Made by a program: the position numbers and the translations under genes
Source of the DNA: Anaerolineae bacterium
GTDB lineage: Bacteria > Chloroflexota > Anaerolineae > Promineifilales > Promineifilaceae
DNA: 64,000 bases
NCBI GenBank assembly: GCA_023382655.1
Contig: JAHDWK010000001.1
Location: forward strand, 62,001 to 126,000
Direction of reading: 5' to 3'
Notes under the pieces: model-generated
Seen by the model: the letters and a program-made list of their open reading frames with translations, nothing else
Told to the model about the DNA's origin: nothing
Database searches by the model: none
Shown: positions 35,754-44,796 of the stretch, piece after piece
Position numbering within the stretch: position 1 is the stretch's first letter
How the letters are laid out: each line of letters begins with the position of its first letter

Positions 35754-37784
35754 ATGCGCGGGCAGCAGGGTCATGGGAGCGGCCGCGGCGACGATGAGGA
35801 GGCTGTCTTCGGTGCTGTTGGGCGGGGTGATCACGGCCGTGTTATCTGCTGACAGTACCACTTCCTGCACCACCGGCCCGGTGGCGTCGAATGTGATGAA
35901 GATGAGATGCCAGGTTTGCGGTACATAGCCGGTGGCGCGTACAAAACCCTCAGCCTGCCAGCCCATGTCCGATTCGGCGTCATCGGCGTAGCCAATTTCG
36001 GGGATGGCGATGTTGTCCAGTGCCAGCCCGCCAAAGGTGAGGATGGGGTCGGTGACATATTCAAAGCGAATCAATACTTCCTGCCCGGCGTGAGGTGTCA
36101 GGTCAATGGTTTCCTGTACCCAATCGCCGCTTTCGCCAGTGTAAAAACGGTCGGTCAGGGCGGAGTCGGACGGGTCATCCGGGAATGCTTCACCCTGCAT
36201 TTGTGCCCCGGCGAGCGGCTGCCACGTCTGCCCGCCGTCGGCGGAGATGGTGACGTAGGCGAAGTCGTAGCCCACTTCGATGTCGTGGTAGACATCGTAG
36301 GTAAGGGTGGCCTGGGTCACGGCCGTGAGGTCAAAGGCGCGTGTCAGCCGGGCGCTGCTGTAATTGGCGCGGTTCGCCAGCCACATGTGGACGCCGGAAG
36401 GGGGCAAAACCGGCAGCAGTGGCGCGTGATTACTGCCGGTGAAGATAAGGGCGCTCTTCTGCCCGGCGGGAATTTCGTAATAATCGGCGGCAAATTGGTT
36501 GACAGTGGTCTCTCCGGTCGGCAGGGATTGCGCGTCCGCCGTATTCACTCCGTTTGCCAGCGTATATTTTTCCGGTGCGCCCGGCGTGTCGTGGATGGCT
36601 AAGGCCGCCAGCCAATCCAGCCACAGTTCCATGCCGCTGTCGAAATCCAGATTGTGCGTTTGCGCCAGATCATCCAGCGCGGTAAAAGCGGGGGCGGGAT
36701 GGGTGGCAAAATCGCGGTACAGCTTTTCGCCTAACCGGTTAAAAATGTACCGATTGAGCAAATAACCCTGGCCGTAATAAGGCAGGGAATTGCCATCTGT
36801 CCAGCGGTTCAGTTGTTGATCCGGGTTGTCCAGGAAGAGGTTGGCGCGGAAAACGCCGTCGCCGGGATACCCCACCAGCTCTTCGGCCAACATCGCCGAA
36901 CCTTCCACTTCCCAATCCCAATCGTTGCTATCGTAGTTTTCCTCGATCATGTGGCGGAATTCGTGGGCCAGGGTGTCCAGATAACCAGGGTAGCCAAAAC
37001 CACGGCCGTTCATCACAAACATCTCCCGCGCATTCGAGGTAGGGTCTACACTTTGGGGTACCAGGTCATGGGAACTGAAATAACCCGCCAGATAACAAAA
37101 ATCGAGTTCGGCGGGGCTAATGTCGCATAAATTGAGCGGCGAGGCATTGACAATGTGGATACGGGGGTCGCCGTCAACGCCAGGGTTGGCCTCTGGGCCA
37201 AAAAAGATGTGGCTGCGCTCGTAAATCTCGTCAAAGCCATTGCCCATTGCTTGTAGTACGGATGGGGCCGGTTCATCCAGACCGGGGGTGGTATCAAACC
37301 AGAAATAAGCATGATCGCTGACGTGTTTCAGCACAAATTCGGCCACTGTATTGATGTTGGTATCTGTATTGCTGACGGTAATTAGTTGTCGCATGTCCAC
37401 CGGCAGCACCTCGGCCATTGGCGTATAGTCATCAGACGGAGGTGTGGCCCCTTTGTAAGCCACAAACAGGGCGATGTCGTCACGGTCTAGTGGATAGTTG
37501 CTTTCCAACAATTCGGCCGTCAGTCGTTCCGCATCGGCCACCGGCGCGCGGCTAAGATCGGAGTAGGGGCCGGTAACGGGTAATCGGTGGTCGGTAATCG
37601 GTTGGTCAACAATTGGTGTATCGGTGGGCGGGGGTGGTGATTCGTTTTCCGCAGGAGGGGTGGGAATGTCGGCAATGACGGTGGTGAGGGGCACGGCCGT
37701 GGGCGTGGCTTCTTCTTTACCAGAGCAGGCCACCAATAGCAGGAGAATGAGTACGGCCGTGAATAAACGTATTTTCTGAGACAT
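35724..37784 (-). CDS. Secreted zinc metallopeptidase lipoprotein (M30/M6-like)
   Basis: A 686-residue lipoprotein (signal ending LLLVAC). The zinc-binding motif HEFRH is in LDTLAHEFRHMIEEN, with downstream Glu-rich EVEGSAMLAEELVGY supplying the third ligand, a pattern of hyicolysin/immune-inhibitor-like gluzincins. The C-terminal half has beta-rich sequence (SSARLTRAFDLTAVTQATLTYDVYHDIE seen in short blocks) like the MAM-type domain of immune inhibitor A. The linker PITDHRLPVTG and the C-terminus are encoded by TAATCGG repeats. It probably degrades extracellular protein, alongside the S41 peptidase gene upstream. Confidence 0.82.
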   Translation of the reverse strand: MSQKIRLFTAVLILLLLVACSGKEEATPTAVPLTTVIADIPTPPAENESPPPPTDTPIVDQPITDHRLPVTGPYSDLSRAPVADAERLTAELLESNYPLDRDDIALFVAYKGATPPSDDYTPMAEVLPVDMRQLITVSNTDTNINTVAEFVLKHVSDHAYFWFDTTPGLDEPAPSVLQAMGNGFDEIYERSHIFFGPEANPGVDGDPRIHIVNASPLNLCDISPAELDFCYLAGYFSSHDLVPQSVDPTSNAREMFVMNGRGFGYPGYLDTLAHEFRHMIEENYDSNDWDWEVEGSAMLAEELVGYPGDGVFRANLFLDNPDQQLNRWTDGNSLPYYGQGYLLNRYIFNRLGEKLYRDFATHPAPAFTALDDLAQTHNLDFDSGMELWLDWLAALAIHDTPGAPEKYTLANGVNTADAQSLPTGETTVNQFAADYYEIPAGQKSALIFTGSNHAPLLPVLPPSGVHMWLANRANYSSARLTRAFDLTAVTQATLTYDVYHDIEVGYDFAYVTISADGGQTWQPLAGAQMQGEAFPDDPSDSALTDRFYTGESGDWVQETIDLTPHAGQEVLIRFEYVTDPILTFGGLALDNIAIPEIGYADDAESDMGWQAEGFVRATGYVPQTWHLIFITFDATGPVVQEVVLSADNTAVITPPNSTEDSLLIVAAAAPMTLLPAHYQLSVNGNQ
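37571..37608. repeat. TAATCGG heptamers inside metallopeptidase gene
   Basis: GGTAATCGGTGGTCGGTAATCGG units in frame near codon 60-72, encoding QPITDHRLPVTG in the linker after the lipobox. Confidence 0.75.
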
Positions 37785-37883
37785 AAACCTTCCTTGATCC
37801 GCGAAGCACGCGGTTTGTATGTTTTGTCAGCAATTATGCAGCTGGGGAAAAAAAAGAGGTAGCAACTTGAGCCAAAATTTAAC

Positions 37884-37937
37884 TTGACAGTTCCCGGCTC
37901 TTTCTGTACCATTATGATTAGTAATATATCTAATCAT
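37884..37937 (+). promoter_or_regulatory. Promoter with ArsR-type operator dyad
   Basis: TTGACA (37884-37889), 17-bp spacer, TACCAT (37907-37912). Immediately downstream is the perfect dyad ATGATTAG / CTAATCAT with an 8-bp AT-only spacer (37914-37937), covering the predicted start site. This is the position expected for an ArsR-family repressor. Confidence 0.75.
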
Positions 37938-37960
37938 TTTTATCGGCAGGGAATTCCATA

Positions 37961-38233
37961 ATGAACGAATCAGAATACACGGAAGCATTTGAACAAATTG
38001 TAGCCGACCCCACATTAACCGACATGGAAAAATTGGTGCGCACTTTTCACCTGGTAACGCGGCAATACATCGGCCACTACAAACATGATGCGGAAATCGC
38101 GCGGGCGATGGGCGACAAGGAAACGGCCGTGCGCGAGGAAATGAAGGCAGGCATGATTGAGGTAGCGCGGGGTATGTTTGGGCATTGTTATCTGCGCATC
38201 ACCGGTGTGCGGGGGAAATGGTGGGATGAGTAG
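37961..38233 (+). CDS. Hypothetical protein, first gene of ArsR operon
   Basis: A 90-residue helical, acidic protein (MNESEYTEAFEQIVADPTLTDMEKLVRTFH as short blocks) ending GHCYLRITGVRGKWWDE. No family recognised. Its stop codon overlaps the start of the regulator gene by 8 bp, so the two are coupled. It lies just downstream of the operator dyad; perhaps the product is the regulator's partner (inference). Confidence 0.72.
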   Translation: MNESEYTEAFEQIVADPTLTDMEKLVRTFHLVTRQYIGHYKHDAEIARAMGDKETAVREEMKAGMIEVARGMFGHCYLRITGVRGKWWDE

Positions 38234-38801
38234 GCCAGCTTACGAAACAAGCCTGGAGGAACGGGCACAATTGTTCAAAGCGCTCGGCCATCCGGCGCGG
38301 CTGCTCATCATTAACCTCATTCAGGCAAAACCCCGCCACACGGAGGAACTGGCAGCCATTCTCAACCTGAAACCGGCTACCGTGTCACACCATCTGGCGC
38401 AGCTCACGGCCGTTGGTCTGCTCACCACGCAAAAAGACCAATACTACCAGATGTATTCCCTGGTAGGGGCGGCGTTGCAGCGTTCATTGGCTGACCTGAT
38501 TGCCATGTCTGAACCGGGGCTGGCCACGGCCGTGGCCCCTGATGCTTACCGTGACAAAGTGCTGGCTACGTTTTTCCGGTACGGCCGTTTGCGCCGCATT
38601 CCCACCCAGCAAAAGAAACGGCAGGTGATCATGGAAAAACTGGTAGAGGAATTTGAACTGGATCATGATTACACCGAGCAAGAGGTCAACCGGGTGCTGA
38701 TTGAATTCCACGACGATGTGGCCACCCTGCGCAGCGAACTGGTTGCCTGCCACCTGATGACCCGTGCCAACGGCATTTACCGCCGCTTGCCCGTTCGGTA
38801 A
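38226..38801 (+). CDS. ArsR-family regulator with C-terminal DUF2087
   Basis: A 191-residue fusion. Residues about 10-90 form an ArsR winged helix (LFKALGHPARLLIINLIQ, HTEELAAILNLKPATVSHHLAQL). Residues about 120-190 form DUF2087 (EEFELDHDYTEQEVNRVL, DVATLRSELVACHLMTR, IYRRLP). No ArsR metal-binding Cys pair is seen in the DNA-binding helix, so the signal is probably not arsenite. The start at ATG 38226 overlaps the upstream gene. The dyad at 37914 is the likely autoregulatory site. Confidence 0.92.
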   Translation: MSRPAYETSLEERAQLFKALGHPARLLIINLIQAKPRHTEELAAILNLKPATVSHHLAQLTAVGLLTTQKDQYYQMYSLVGAALQRSLADLIAMSEPGLATAVAPDAYRDKVLATFFRYGRLRRIPTQQKKRQVIMEKLVEEFELDHDYTEQEVNRVLIEFHDDVATLRSELVACHLMTRANGIYRRLPVR

Positions 38802-38922
38802 ACCCCATTTCATCCCCTTATATTGACTGAAGTGGTGAATGAAAATCCGGCTGCGAATCTCACCAATGAGCACGAATTCGTGAAATTGGTGTCATTCGTG
38901 GCTAATTATGAAGGAAACGCGC

Positions 38923-39789
38923 ATGTTTTATCAACTACCGCCCGCAGAATACCACAAAGCCATTTCACTTTTTGAACCATTGCAGCATCAAGGCATTTTA
39001 ACGGCCGTGTTAGCCCATCATCGTCGTGGCAAAATTTTTGTAGACGACCTGGAGACGCCGCAATCGGCATTTGTCTGGTCCCCCGCCGTCTGGTGTTTTC
39101 TGGCCGGAAAACCGGATAATCAGGCTTTTAATGAGGGCGTTCGGGATGCACTTTTTAATCAGGGCGTAACGGAACAGCCGGTGTTCATCTGGCTGTGGGT
39201 GTGTGAATCAGAAGCGTGGCACACGGCTCTGCAATTCATCGCCCAACCGCGCCAACCGGTGCCTAGTTCCCGCCTGTATTACCGCTGCGATGCCTTACAA
39301 ATCAATGGCCGAGAGTATCTGCCGCCCGGCTTCATCGTCCAGCCCATCAACGCTGACTTGCGCAACCGCGCCGATGTGACCTTGCCAGAGGACGTCGTTA
39401 ACTGGATCGCGGAGATTGGTACACCAGAAGAATTTGATGCCCACAGCTTTGGGTTTGTGGCCTTACACGGCCGTGACGTCGCTGCCTGGTGTATGGCTGA
39501 CGGCATTGCCGGTAATCGCACTGAACTGGGCGTGCATACCGAGGAAGAATTTCGGCGGCGTGGGTTGGCCACGGCCGTAACCGCGCTGGCGGTGGAACAT
39601 GCCTTCTCACGGGGACTGACGGAAGTTAGCTGGCAATGTGATGCGGAAAATACCCCTTCTATTCACGTGGCCGAAAAGGTGGGATTTCAATTGATGTGTG
39701 AATACACCATGCTGGCTTTTTTGTCAGATGCGGAGAAACATGTGGGGTGGCTGGCACGGTTAGCGGCGGAAGAGGCAACGGCCGTTTAG
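38923..39789 (+). CDS. GNAT-type acetyltransferase (two-domain)
   Basis: A 288-residue protein of the GNAT_acetyltran type: an N-terminal domain (LPPAEYHKAISLFEPL) and a C-terminal GNAT core (AAWCMADGIAGNRTELGVHTEEEFRRRGLATAVTALAVEHAF in short blocks: RRRGLATAV) with ENTPSIHVAEKVGF. I start at ATG 38923, preceded by AAGGAA; ATG 38908 would add five residues. Substrate unknown. Confidence 0.87.
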   Translation: MFYQLPPAEYHKAISLFEPLQHQGILTAVLAHHRRGKIFVDDLETPQSAFVWSPAVWCFLAGKPDNQAFNEGVRDALFNQGVTEQPVFIWLWVCESEAWHTALQFIAQPRQPVPSSRLYYRCDALQINGREYLPPGFIVQPINADLRNRADVTLPEDVVNWIAEIGTPEEFDAHSFGFVALHGRDVAAWCMADGIAGNRTELGVHTEEEFRRRGLATAVTALAVEHAFSRGLTEVSWQCDAENTPSIHVAEKVGFQLMCEYTMLAFLSDAEKHVGWLARLAAEEATAV

Positions 39790-39805
39790 CAACGGCCGTT
39801 TAATC

Positions 39806-41344
39806 TCATCCTTTGTGCAGTGGCAGCCGCACTACAAAACAGGCGCCTATAGGTTGGGGCACGGCCGCGATCTGCCCCCCATGCGCCTGCACAATCTGCC
39901 GGGCAATGGCTAACCCCAACCCGCTGCCAGGATACGCGCTCACCGCCTGCCCCCGGTAAAAGCGGTCAAATAGTTGCTCCCGTTCGTCGGGATTCAGGCC
40001 AATACCGTTGTCACACACCTGCAACACTGCCCAATCCCCGTCTGGCTGGAGCGAAAGGCTTACTTCCCCTTCTGGTGGGGTGAATTTGAAGGCATTGTCC
40101 AGCAAATTTTCCACCACCCGGCTGATATTTTCGGCGTTGCCAGAGATGACGAGCGGGGTAGCGGGCAAGTTCACGCGCAATGACAGGCCGGCCTGTTCGG
40201 CTTGCGCGGCAGCTTGTTCGCTTTGGTCGGCCAGCAGCGCCGTCAGGTCTACGGGCACGGCCGTGACCACATCCAGCCCACTTTCCAGCCGTGACAGGCG
40301 CAGCAAATGGTCGTTCAACTGTTGCAGACGCAGCGCCTGCGTTTGGGCTTGTGCCAATTGTTCATTAGCGGGGGCGGATTTGGCCGCCAGTTCCAGATTG
40401 GTGCGCAGAGCGGTGAGCGGCGTGTTTAGTTCATGGGCGGCGTCGGCCACAAACTGGCGCAAGGTGGCAATGGTTTGCTCGATGCGGGCGGCCATATCGT
40501 TGAAAGTGTCGCTTAGCTGGCTGAGTTCATCGGGGCGGGCAACGTGGGCGCGGGCGTGCAAATCACCGTCGGCCATCTGCCGGGTCACGGCGACTAATTC
40601 ACCAATGGGGCGGCTGAGGCGGCGGCTCATCAGCCAGCCCACGGCCGTGGCCAATACTACTGCCACACTCGCCGCCACCGCCATCCCCCAGGCTACATTA
40701 CGCAGTACCGCCTGCCCAAACGCCGGCCCTTGTGACAGTCGCACTGAGCTGCCGTTGATATTTTGCTGCAACTCCTGGCGGGAACGCGCCGGGGTGCTGC
40801 CCAATTCGTAACTGTTGGGCGTTTCCAGGCGCAGCAGGGGGGCAGCAAATCCGGCGGCTGTGCCCAGGCCGCCAATATCGCCGCTGACAGATGATTCGGA
40901 GGTGAGACGGCCGTTTTCCCCTTCCAGCACCAGCAATGTCGTAAATCCTGGCGCATCATTAGTGGTGTCTACGGTCTGGCTGAGTGCCTGCCGGGCGCTG
41001 CCGGTGTCAATTTGCAGCGAGAGGGTGGCGACCGCTTGTAAATCGCGGGGGTCCTGGGAAGTGGCGAGCAATATGCCACCGGCGTCATACACATCAATTT
41101 GTGTCTGGGTCAGATAGGCAAAGGTGTCAAGCTGCGACGGCAGCAGCTTGTCCGCGCCCGATTCCAGGATTTGCTCCACCACCTGGCTGATGGCTTCCAT
41201 ATTGTTTTGCAGATAGCGCCGCTCCTGCCAGGCATAATAACTTTGCAGGGTCAGCAGCAGAATCAGGCCGAGGGCAACGGCCGTAATAAACGCAATCGCC
41301 CCATAACTCAGGGGCAACCACCAGCGAAGGGAGGAGAGTTTCAA
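39806..41344 (-). CDS. Sensor histidine kinase (HAMP)
   Basis: A 512-residue EnvZ/BaeS-type kinase. Two membrane segments (about 15-35 and 225-245) flank an extracytoplasmic sensor. HAMP (RRLSRPIGELVAVTRQMADGDL) and HisKA with His304 (DAAHELNTPLTAL) follow; HATPase boxes are LLDNAFKFTP, DNGIGLN and GSGLGLAIARQI. It is the third gene after the OmpR-type regulator and a small exported protein, with a repeat array between. Confidence 0.93.
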   Translation of the reverse strand: MKLSSLRWWLPLSYGAIAFITAVALGLILLLTLQSYYAWQERRYLQNNMEAISQVVEQILESGADKLLPSQLDTFAYLTQTQIDVYDAGGILLATSQDPRDLQAVATLSLQIDTGSARQALSQTVDTTNDAPGFTTLLVLEGENGRLTSESSVSGDIGGLGTAAGFAAPLLRLETPNSYELGSTPARSRQELQQNINGSSVRLSQGPAFGQAVLRNVAWGMAVAASVAVVLATAVGWLMSRRLSRPIGELVAVTRQMADGDLHARAHVARPDELSQLSDTFNDMAARIEQTIATLRQFVADAAHELNTPLTALRTNLELAAKSAPANEQLAQAQTQALRLQQLNDHLLRLSRLESGLDVVTAVPVDLTALLADQSEQAAAQAEQAGLSLRVNLPATPLVISGNAENISRVVENLLDNAFKFTPPEGEVSLSLQPDGDWAVLQVCDNGIGLNPDEREQLFDRFYRGQAVSAYPGSGLGLAIARQIVQAHGGQIAAVPQPIGACFVVRLPLHKG

Positions 41345-41363
41345 GGCAGGCTCCTTTTATTAT

Positions 41364-41421
41364 GCAGTAAGCAGTGAGCAGTGGATTGCTTACTGCTTAC
41401 TGCTCACTGCTCACTACTTAC
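41364..41421. repeat. Heptamer inverted array (AGCAGTR family)
   Basis: GCAGTAAGCAGTGAGCAGTG followed by TTGCTTACTGCTTACTGCTCACTG; sits between the exported-protein gene and the histidine kinase gene and reaches the stop of the former. Confidence 0.85.
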
Positions 41422-42011
41422 CGGATCGGCTCATACACCAGCACATCGGCCACAAGTTGCCCGTTCTGTTCCATGCCCCAGACGCGGACGATCATGTTTT
41501 CGCCGATGTCTTCCAGGCTGCCGGGGGCGATGGTGCGGGGGATGGTTTTGTGCCCGGCGGCGATGTCTTCAGGGGTGATGTGGGGACTGGCGGTGGTGTC
41601 GGCGTATACGGCCGTCTCCTCCGTCACCAACACCGTCACCTCATCACCGCCATGGCTGGCCTGAATGTTGGTGGTGGGCGGTTCGTCATTGACGCGCTCG
41701 ACGGCTACCTCGACCTCCAATGGGCCGGTGCCTAGCGTCAGCGTATCGCCACTGCGCCCCAGGAACAGGCCCAGCGCGGTGGGGGCGCTTTCCGGCAATC
41801 CAGCGGCTTCCGCAAACGAGACGCGCACTTCGCCGGAGAAGCTTTCGCCGTTTACCACTTCACTGACTGCCAGCACCATTTCCGGCTGACCGCTGTTAGT
41901 CTGGGCGACGGCCGCTGCGCCCGGCGCAAACAGTTGCAGCATTGCCAGAGCTACGGCCGCAACCAACAATCCCAAACCCAAAATGCCAATAACCAACTTT
42001 TTTGTGTTCAT
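41418..42011 (-). CDS. Exported hypothetical protein in two-component operon
   Basis: A 197-residue protein with an N-terminal membrane anchor/signal (KLVIGILGLGLLVAAVALAML) and two beta-rich halves (TLTLGTGPLEVEVAVERV; NMIVRVWGMEQNGQLVADVLVYEPIR) like small OB/DUF5666-type modules. GGAGG 9 bp before ATG 42011 decides the start. It lies between regulator and kinase genes and may be the kinase's extracytoplasmic partner or output (inference). Confidence 0.75.
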   Translation of the reverse strand: MNTKKLVIGILGLGLLVAAVALAMLQLFAPGAAAVAQTNSGQPEMVLAVSEVVNGESFSGEVRVSFAEAAGLPESAPTALGLFLGRSGDTLTLGTGPLEVEVAVERVNDEPPTTNIQASHGGDEVTVLVTEETAVYADTTASPHITPEDIAAGHKTIPRTIAPGSLEDIGENMIVRVWGMEQNGQLVADVLVYEPIR

Positions 42012-42108
42012 ACTTTTTACCTCCAGACGATTACACAATGTTTGTAAGACGTGATCACGTGATGGTGGTAGAGTAATCGGCTCAGGTTTCAGGATGATTC
42101 CGGCCAGG

Positions 42109-42813
42109 TTACAGTGTTGTAATCAGGCGGTAGCCAATGCCGGGCACGGTGAGGATAAGGCTGGGGCGGCTGGGGTCTGGTTCCACTTTTTCGCGCAGGC
42201 GGCGAATGTGGACGTTGACGGTGCGTTCGCTTTCAATGTCGCCGCTGTCCGACCAGACGGCCGTCAAAATTTGCTCGCGGCTGAGTGCCTGCCCGGCGTG
42301 GCGCGCCAGATAAACGAGCAGGCGGTATTCGGTGGGGGTCAGATTGAGCCGTTCCCGGCCACGCAGCACTTCGGCCGTGTCCAGGTTGATGGTGAGGTCG
42401 GCGATGGGCAGAAGGTTGCCAACGGCCGTGCTTGCCAGATCACCATACGCCCTTCGCAGCAGCGCCCGTACCCGCGCCACCAGTTCCCGCAGGCCAAACG
42501 GCTTGGTCATGTAGTCGTCCGCCCCCATTTCCAGCCCAATCACCTTGTCAATCTCTTCGCGGCGGGCGGTGAGCATGAGAATGGGCTGGCGCAAACCGGC
42601 GCTGCGCATCTCGCGGCAAAAGTCAAAGCCGGAACCATCCGGCAGGCGCACATCGAGGATGATGAGATGAGGCTGGTGGCTGTGGGCAAAGTGGAGACCG
42701 TCACGGCCGTTCGGCTGCCATGTCACCACATACCCTTCCTCGCGCAGCCCGGCCTGCAAACTCTGGGCAATCGCCGGGTCATCTTCGATGAGGAGGATGT
42801 GGGTGGCGGGCAT
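42109..42813 (-). CDS. OmpR-family response regulator
   Basis: A 234-residue transcription factor: receiver with LIEDDPA, Asp54 (IILDVRLPDGSG), Thr (MLTARREE) and Lys (TKPFGLREL), and a C-terminal winged helix (LNLTPTEYRLLVYLARHAGQALSREQILTAVW; ERTVNVHIRRLREKV). It is the first gene of the operon with 41418 and the kinase at 39806. Confidence 0.95.
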   Translation of the reverse strand: MPATHILLIEDDPAIAQSLQAGLREEGYVVTWQPNGRDGLHFAHSHQPHLIILDVRLPDGSGFDFCREMRSAGLRQPILMLTARREEIDKVIGLEMGADDYMTKPFGLRELVARVRALLRRAYGDLASTAVGNLLPIADLTINLDTAEVLRGRERLNLTPTEYRLLVYLARHAGQALSREQILTAVWSDSGDIESERTVNVHIRRLREKVEPDPSRPSLILTVPGIGYRLITTL

Positions 42814-42887
42814 GGCAGTGGGCAGTGGGCGGTGAGCAGTCAGCAGTAAGCAGTTTTCTGCCCACTACTGACTGCTCACTGCTTACT
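42814..42887. repeat. Heptamer inverted array (AGCAGTR family)
   Basis: GCAGTGGGCAGTGGGCGGTGAGCAGTCAGCAGTAAGCAG, then the complementary TGCCCACTACTGACTGCTCACTGCTTAC. It links the ATP-grasp stop codon with the start of the regulator gene. Confidence 0.85.
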
Positions 42888-44103
42888 ACATGGTAGTGCG
42901 CACCTGCGCCTTCGGCGGGGCGGAGGCGAGGAAGTCTTGGGCGAAGCGGTCGGTGTATTGGGTGAGGAGGTGGGCGACACGGCCGTGGTCCGGCGACGCC
43001 ACCAACAGCCCGGCGTGGTACTCCTTCTCCAGCCGCCACACAATTTCCGGTTCACTGTACGGGGACAGGTCGGGGTACTGCTGCCGCGCCAGGCAGATGA
43101 TCAGCCCGGCATGATGGCCGCGCACGGTGGGTGGGTAATACGGCTTGCCGTTCAGGTTCGCCAGGTCAATGCGGGCGGCTTCCTGCCACAGTTCCAGCCC
43201 GGTGGCGGCTTTCACCAGCCGGTCAATGTTAGCCCCACCGACCCGCGCCGCCGTTTCCAGAAAGTAGAAACGGCCGTCGGCCTGAGCGTGGATAAACTCC
43301 GTATGCGCCACACCACGCACTTGCCGCAGCGCGATCATCAAGCGGGCGTTTAGCTCTGACAGCGCCAGTGATTCGTCGGAATCGAGGGCGAGGGTGCGGG
43401 TATTGAAAATGCCGCCTTCGCGGGTGACGGCTAACGGTGGTGTGCCATATTTGCTGGCGAGGGCAAATACCACTTCCCGTTCCCAGATCAGGGAATCTAT
43501 ATGGCACACATCGCCGGTGATGAACTGTTCCAGCAGGTAAAAGGAGCGCTGGTCGCCCAATTCGTTAAGGGCGTCCCAGACAGATGGGGCGTCATGCAGC
43601 TTACGAATGCCCACCGCGCCGGCGTCAAAGCGAGGCTTGAGTACCCAGGGAGCAGGCACCCGACCGAGGAATTCGTTGACGGCGTCGTTGTTGAAGACGG
43701 CCGTAAAATCCGGTACCAACATCCCCTCATCCCGCGCCTGCACCCGCATCGCCAGCTTGTCACGGAAGTGGCGGGCGGTGGTCTCGCCCATGCCGGGGAT
43801 GCGCAAATGTTCACGCAGGTGCGCAGCGGTAGCCACATCGTAATCATCCAGGGCCACGATGCGGTCAATTTTTTCCGCGCGCGCCAGGTAGCTGACGGCG
43901 TAGGTCACGTCGGGCTGTTTGGAGAGTTCAGGCATGATGAAACGTTCGTCAATGGCTTCCCAGGGCCATTGGGAATTATCGGCAAATTCCTCTTTCACCA
44001 GCAGCAGCACCCGGCAGCCCTGCCGTTTGGCTTCCTGCAAATAGGGAATACCTTTACACTCACTGGCGAGGGCGAGAATGGTATACGGCCGTCCTTCGTT
44101 CAT
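42886..44103 (-). CDS. ATP-grasp domain enzyme
   Basis: A 405-residue protein with a pre-ATP-grasp Rossmann domain (PYTILALASECKG) and an ATP-grasp fold (PWVLKPRFDAGAVGIRKL; FYLLEQFITGDVCHIDSL; RFYFLETAARVGGANI). GGAG 8 bp upstream decides the ATG at 44103. The family ligates a carboxylate to an amine or thiol using ATP; the substrate is unknown. It is not a known purine or biotin enzyme by sequence. Confidence 0.88.
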   Translation of the reverse strand: MNEGRPYTILALASECKGIPYLQEAKRQGCRVLLLVKEEFADNSQWPWEAIDERFIMPELSKQPDVTYAVSYLARAEKIDRIVALDDYDVATAAHLREHLRIPGMGETTARHFRDKLAMRVQARDEGMLVPDFTAVFNNDAVNEFLGRVPAPWVLKPRFDAGAVGIRKLHDAPSVWDALNELGDQRSFYLLEQFITGDVCHIDSLIWEREVVFALASKYGTPPLAVTREGGIFNTRTLALDSDESLALSELNARLMIALRQVRGVAHTEFIHAQADGRFYFLETAARVGGANIDRLVKAATGLELWQEAARIDLANLNGKPYYPPTVRGHHAGLIICLARQQYPDLSPYSEPEIVWRLEKEYHAGLLVASPDHGRVAHLLTQYTDRFAQDFLASAPPKAQVRTTM

Positions 44104-44153
44104 CTTGTTTTCTCCATCTTGGCGGGATAATACCGACAATTCCAACAAAACTT

Positions 44154-44187
44154 CCCCTTCGCGCTCTTCGCGTCCTTCGCGGATTTC
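44154..44187. repeat. CTTCGCG low-complexity repeat
   Basis: Tandem CTTCGCG-type units (CTTCGCGCTCTTCGCGTCC) in the gap between two minus-strand genes; similar in style to CTCTGCGCC repeats at 62697-62722. Confidence 0.5.
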
Positions 44188-44190
44188 CCT

Positions 44191-44706
44191 CTAATAGGTT
44201 TTGGCGTCAATATAATCCCAAAGCCAGGAAAGATCGTTTTGGCTGAGTTCGGTAGACATGCGTGTCAAACGTGTCAGGGCGCGCAAAAGCATTTCGTATG
44301 CTTCGTCTTCCTCTTCCGGGGGAAGGTGGGCCAGTAATATCTGGCCTTCAACCAGTAAGGGGGCGCTGTTGTTGAATAAAGGGGCAAGCTGGCTGAGAAT
44401 GCAGTGGCAGGTTTCAGGCACGGCCGTATGCCGTTGCCCACAGCGATGTTCCAGCAGCCGGTACGCTTGCAGCCACTTCTGGCCTGCATCCGCACATTGG
44501 TTCACCCAAACGGCCGTTGTCGCATCCGGCGGCAAACTCATTTGCAGCAGCCCGGTGGTGGAAATGAGCAGCGCCAGCGCCGGATCATACACAGCATGGC
44601 GCAGCACCGCCACCATTTGCGCCTCCGCATCGGGAATGCCCAACTGCCAGCGCAAGGCCACACGGTCTACCAGTTCTGACCAGACGGCCGTGATGGACTC
44701 ACTCAT
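44191..44706 (-). CDS. Hypothetical helical protein
   Basis: A 171-residue, Leu/Ala-rich protein with no signal, membrane segment or recognised family. It contains scattered Cys (QCADAG, HRCGQR, TCHCIL) and an acidic C-terminal helix (HLPPEEEDEAYEMLLRAL). Upstream of the ATP-grasp gene, separated by a short repeat. No function proposed. Confidence 0.7.
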   Translation of the reverse strand: MSESITAVWSELVDRVALRWQLGIPDAEAQMVAVLRHAVYDPALALLISTTGLLQMSLPPDATTAVWVNQCADAGQKWLQAYRLLEHRCGQRHTAVPETCHCILSQLAPLFNNSAPLLVEGQILLAHLPPEEEDEAYEMLLRALTRLTRMSTELSQNDLSWLWDYIDAKTY

Positions 44707-44716
44707 ACGACCTTTG

Positions 44717-44787
44717 GCAATCCGTTATCGGTAATCGGTAATCGGTAATCGGTTCACGGATTACGGGATACTGATTACGGGTGACGG
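44717..44787. repeat. Heptamer inverted array (TAATCGG family)
   Basis: Four TTATCGG/TAATCGG units followed by CGGATTACGGGATACTGATTACGGG, between the FAD oxidoreductase and the hypothetical gene. Confidence 0.8.
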
Positions 44788-44796
44788 TTTGGCAAA

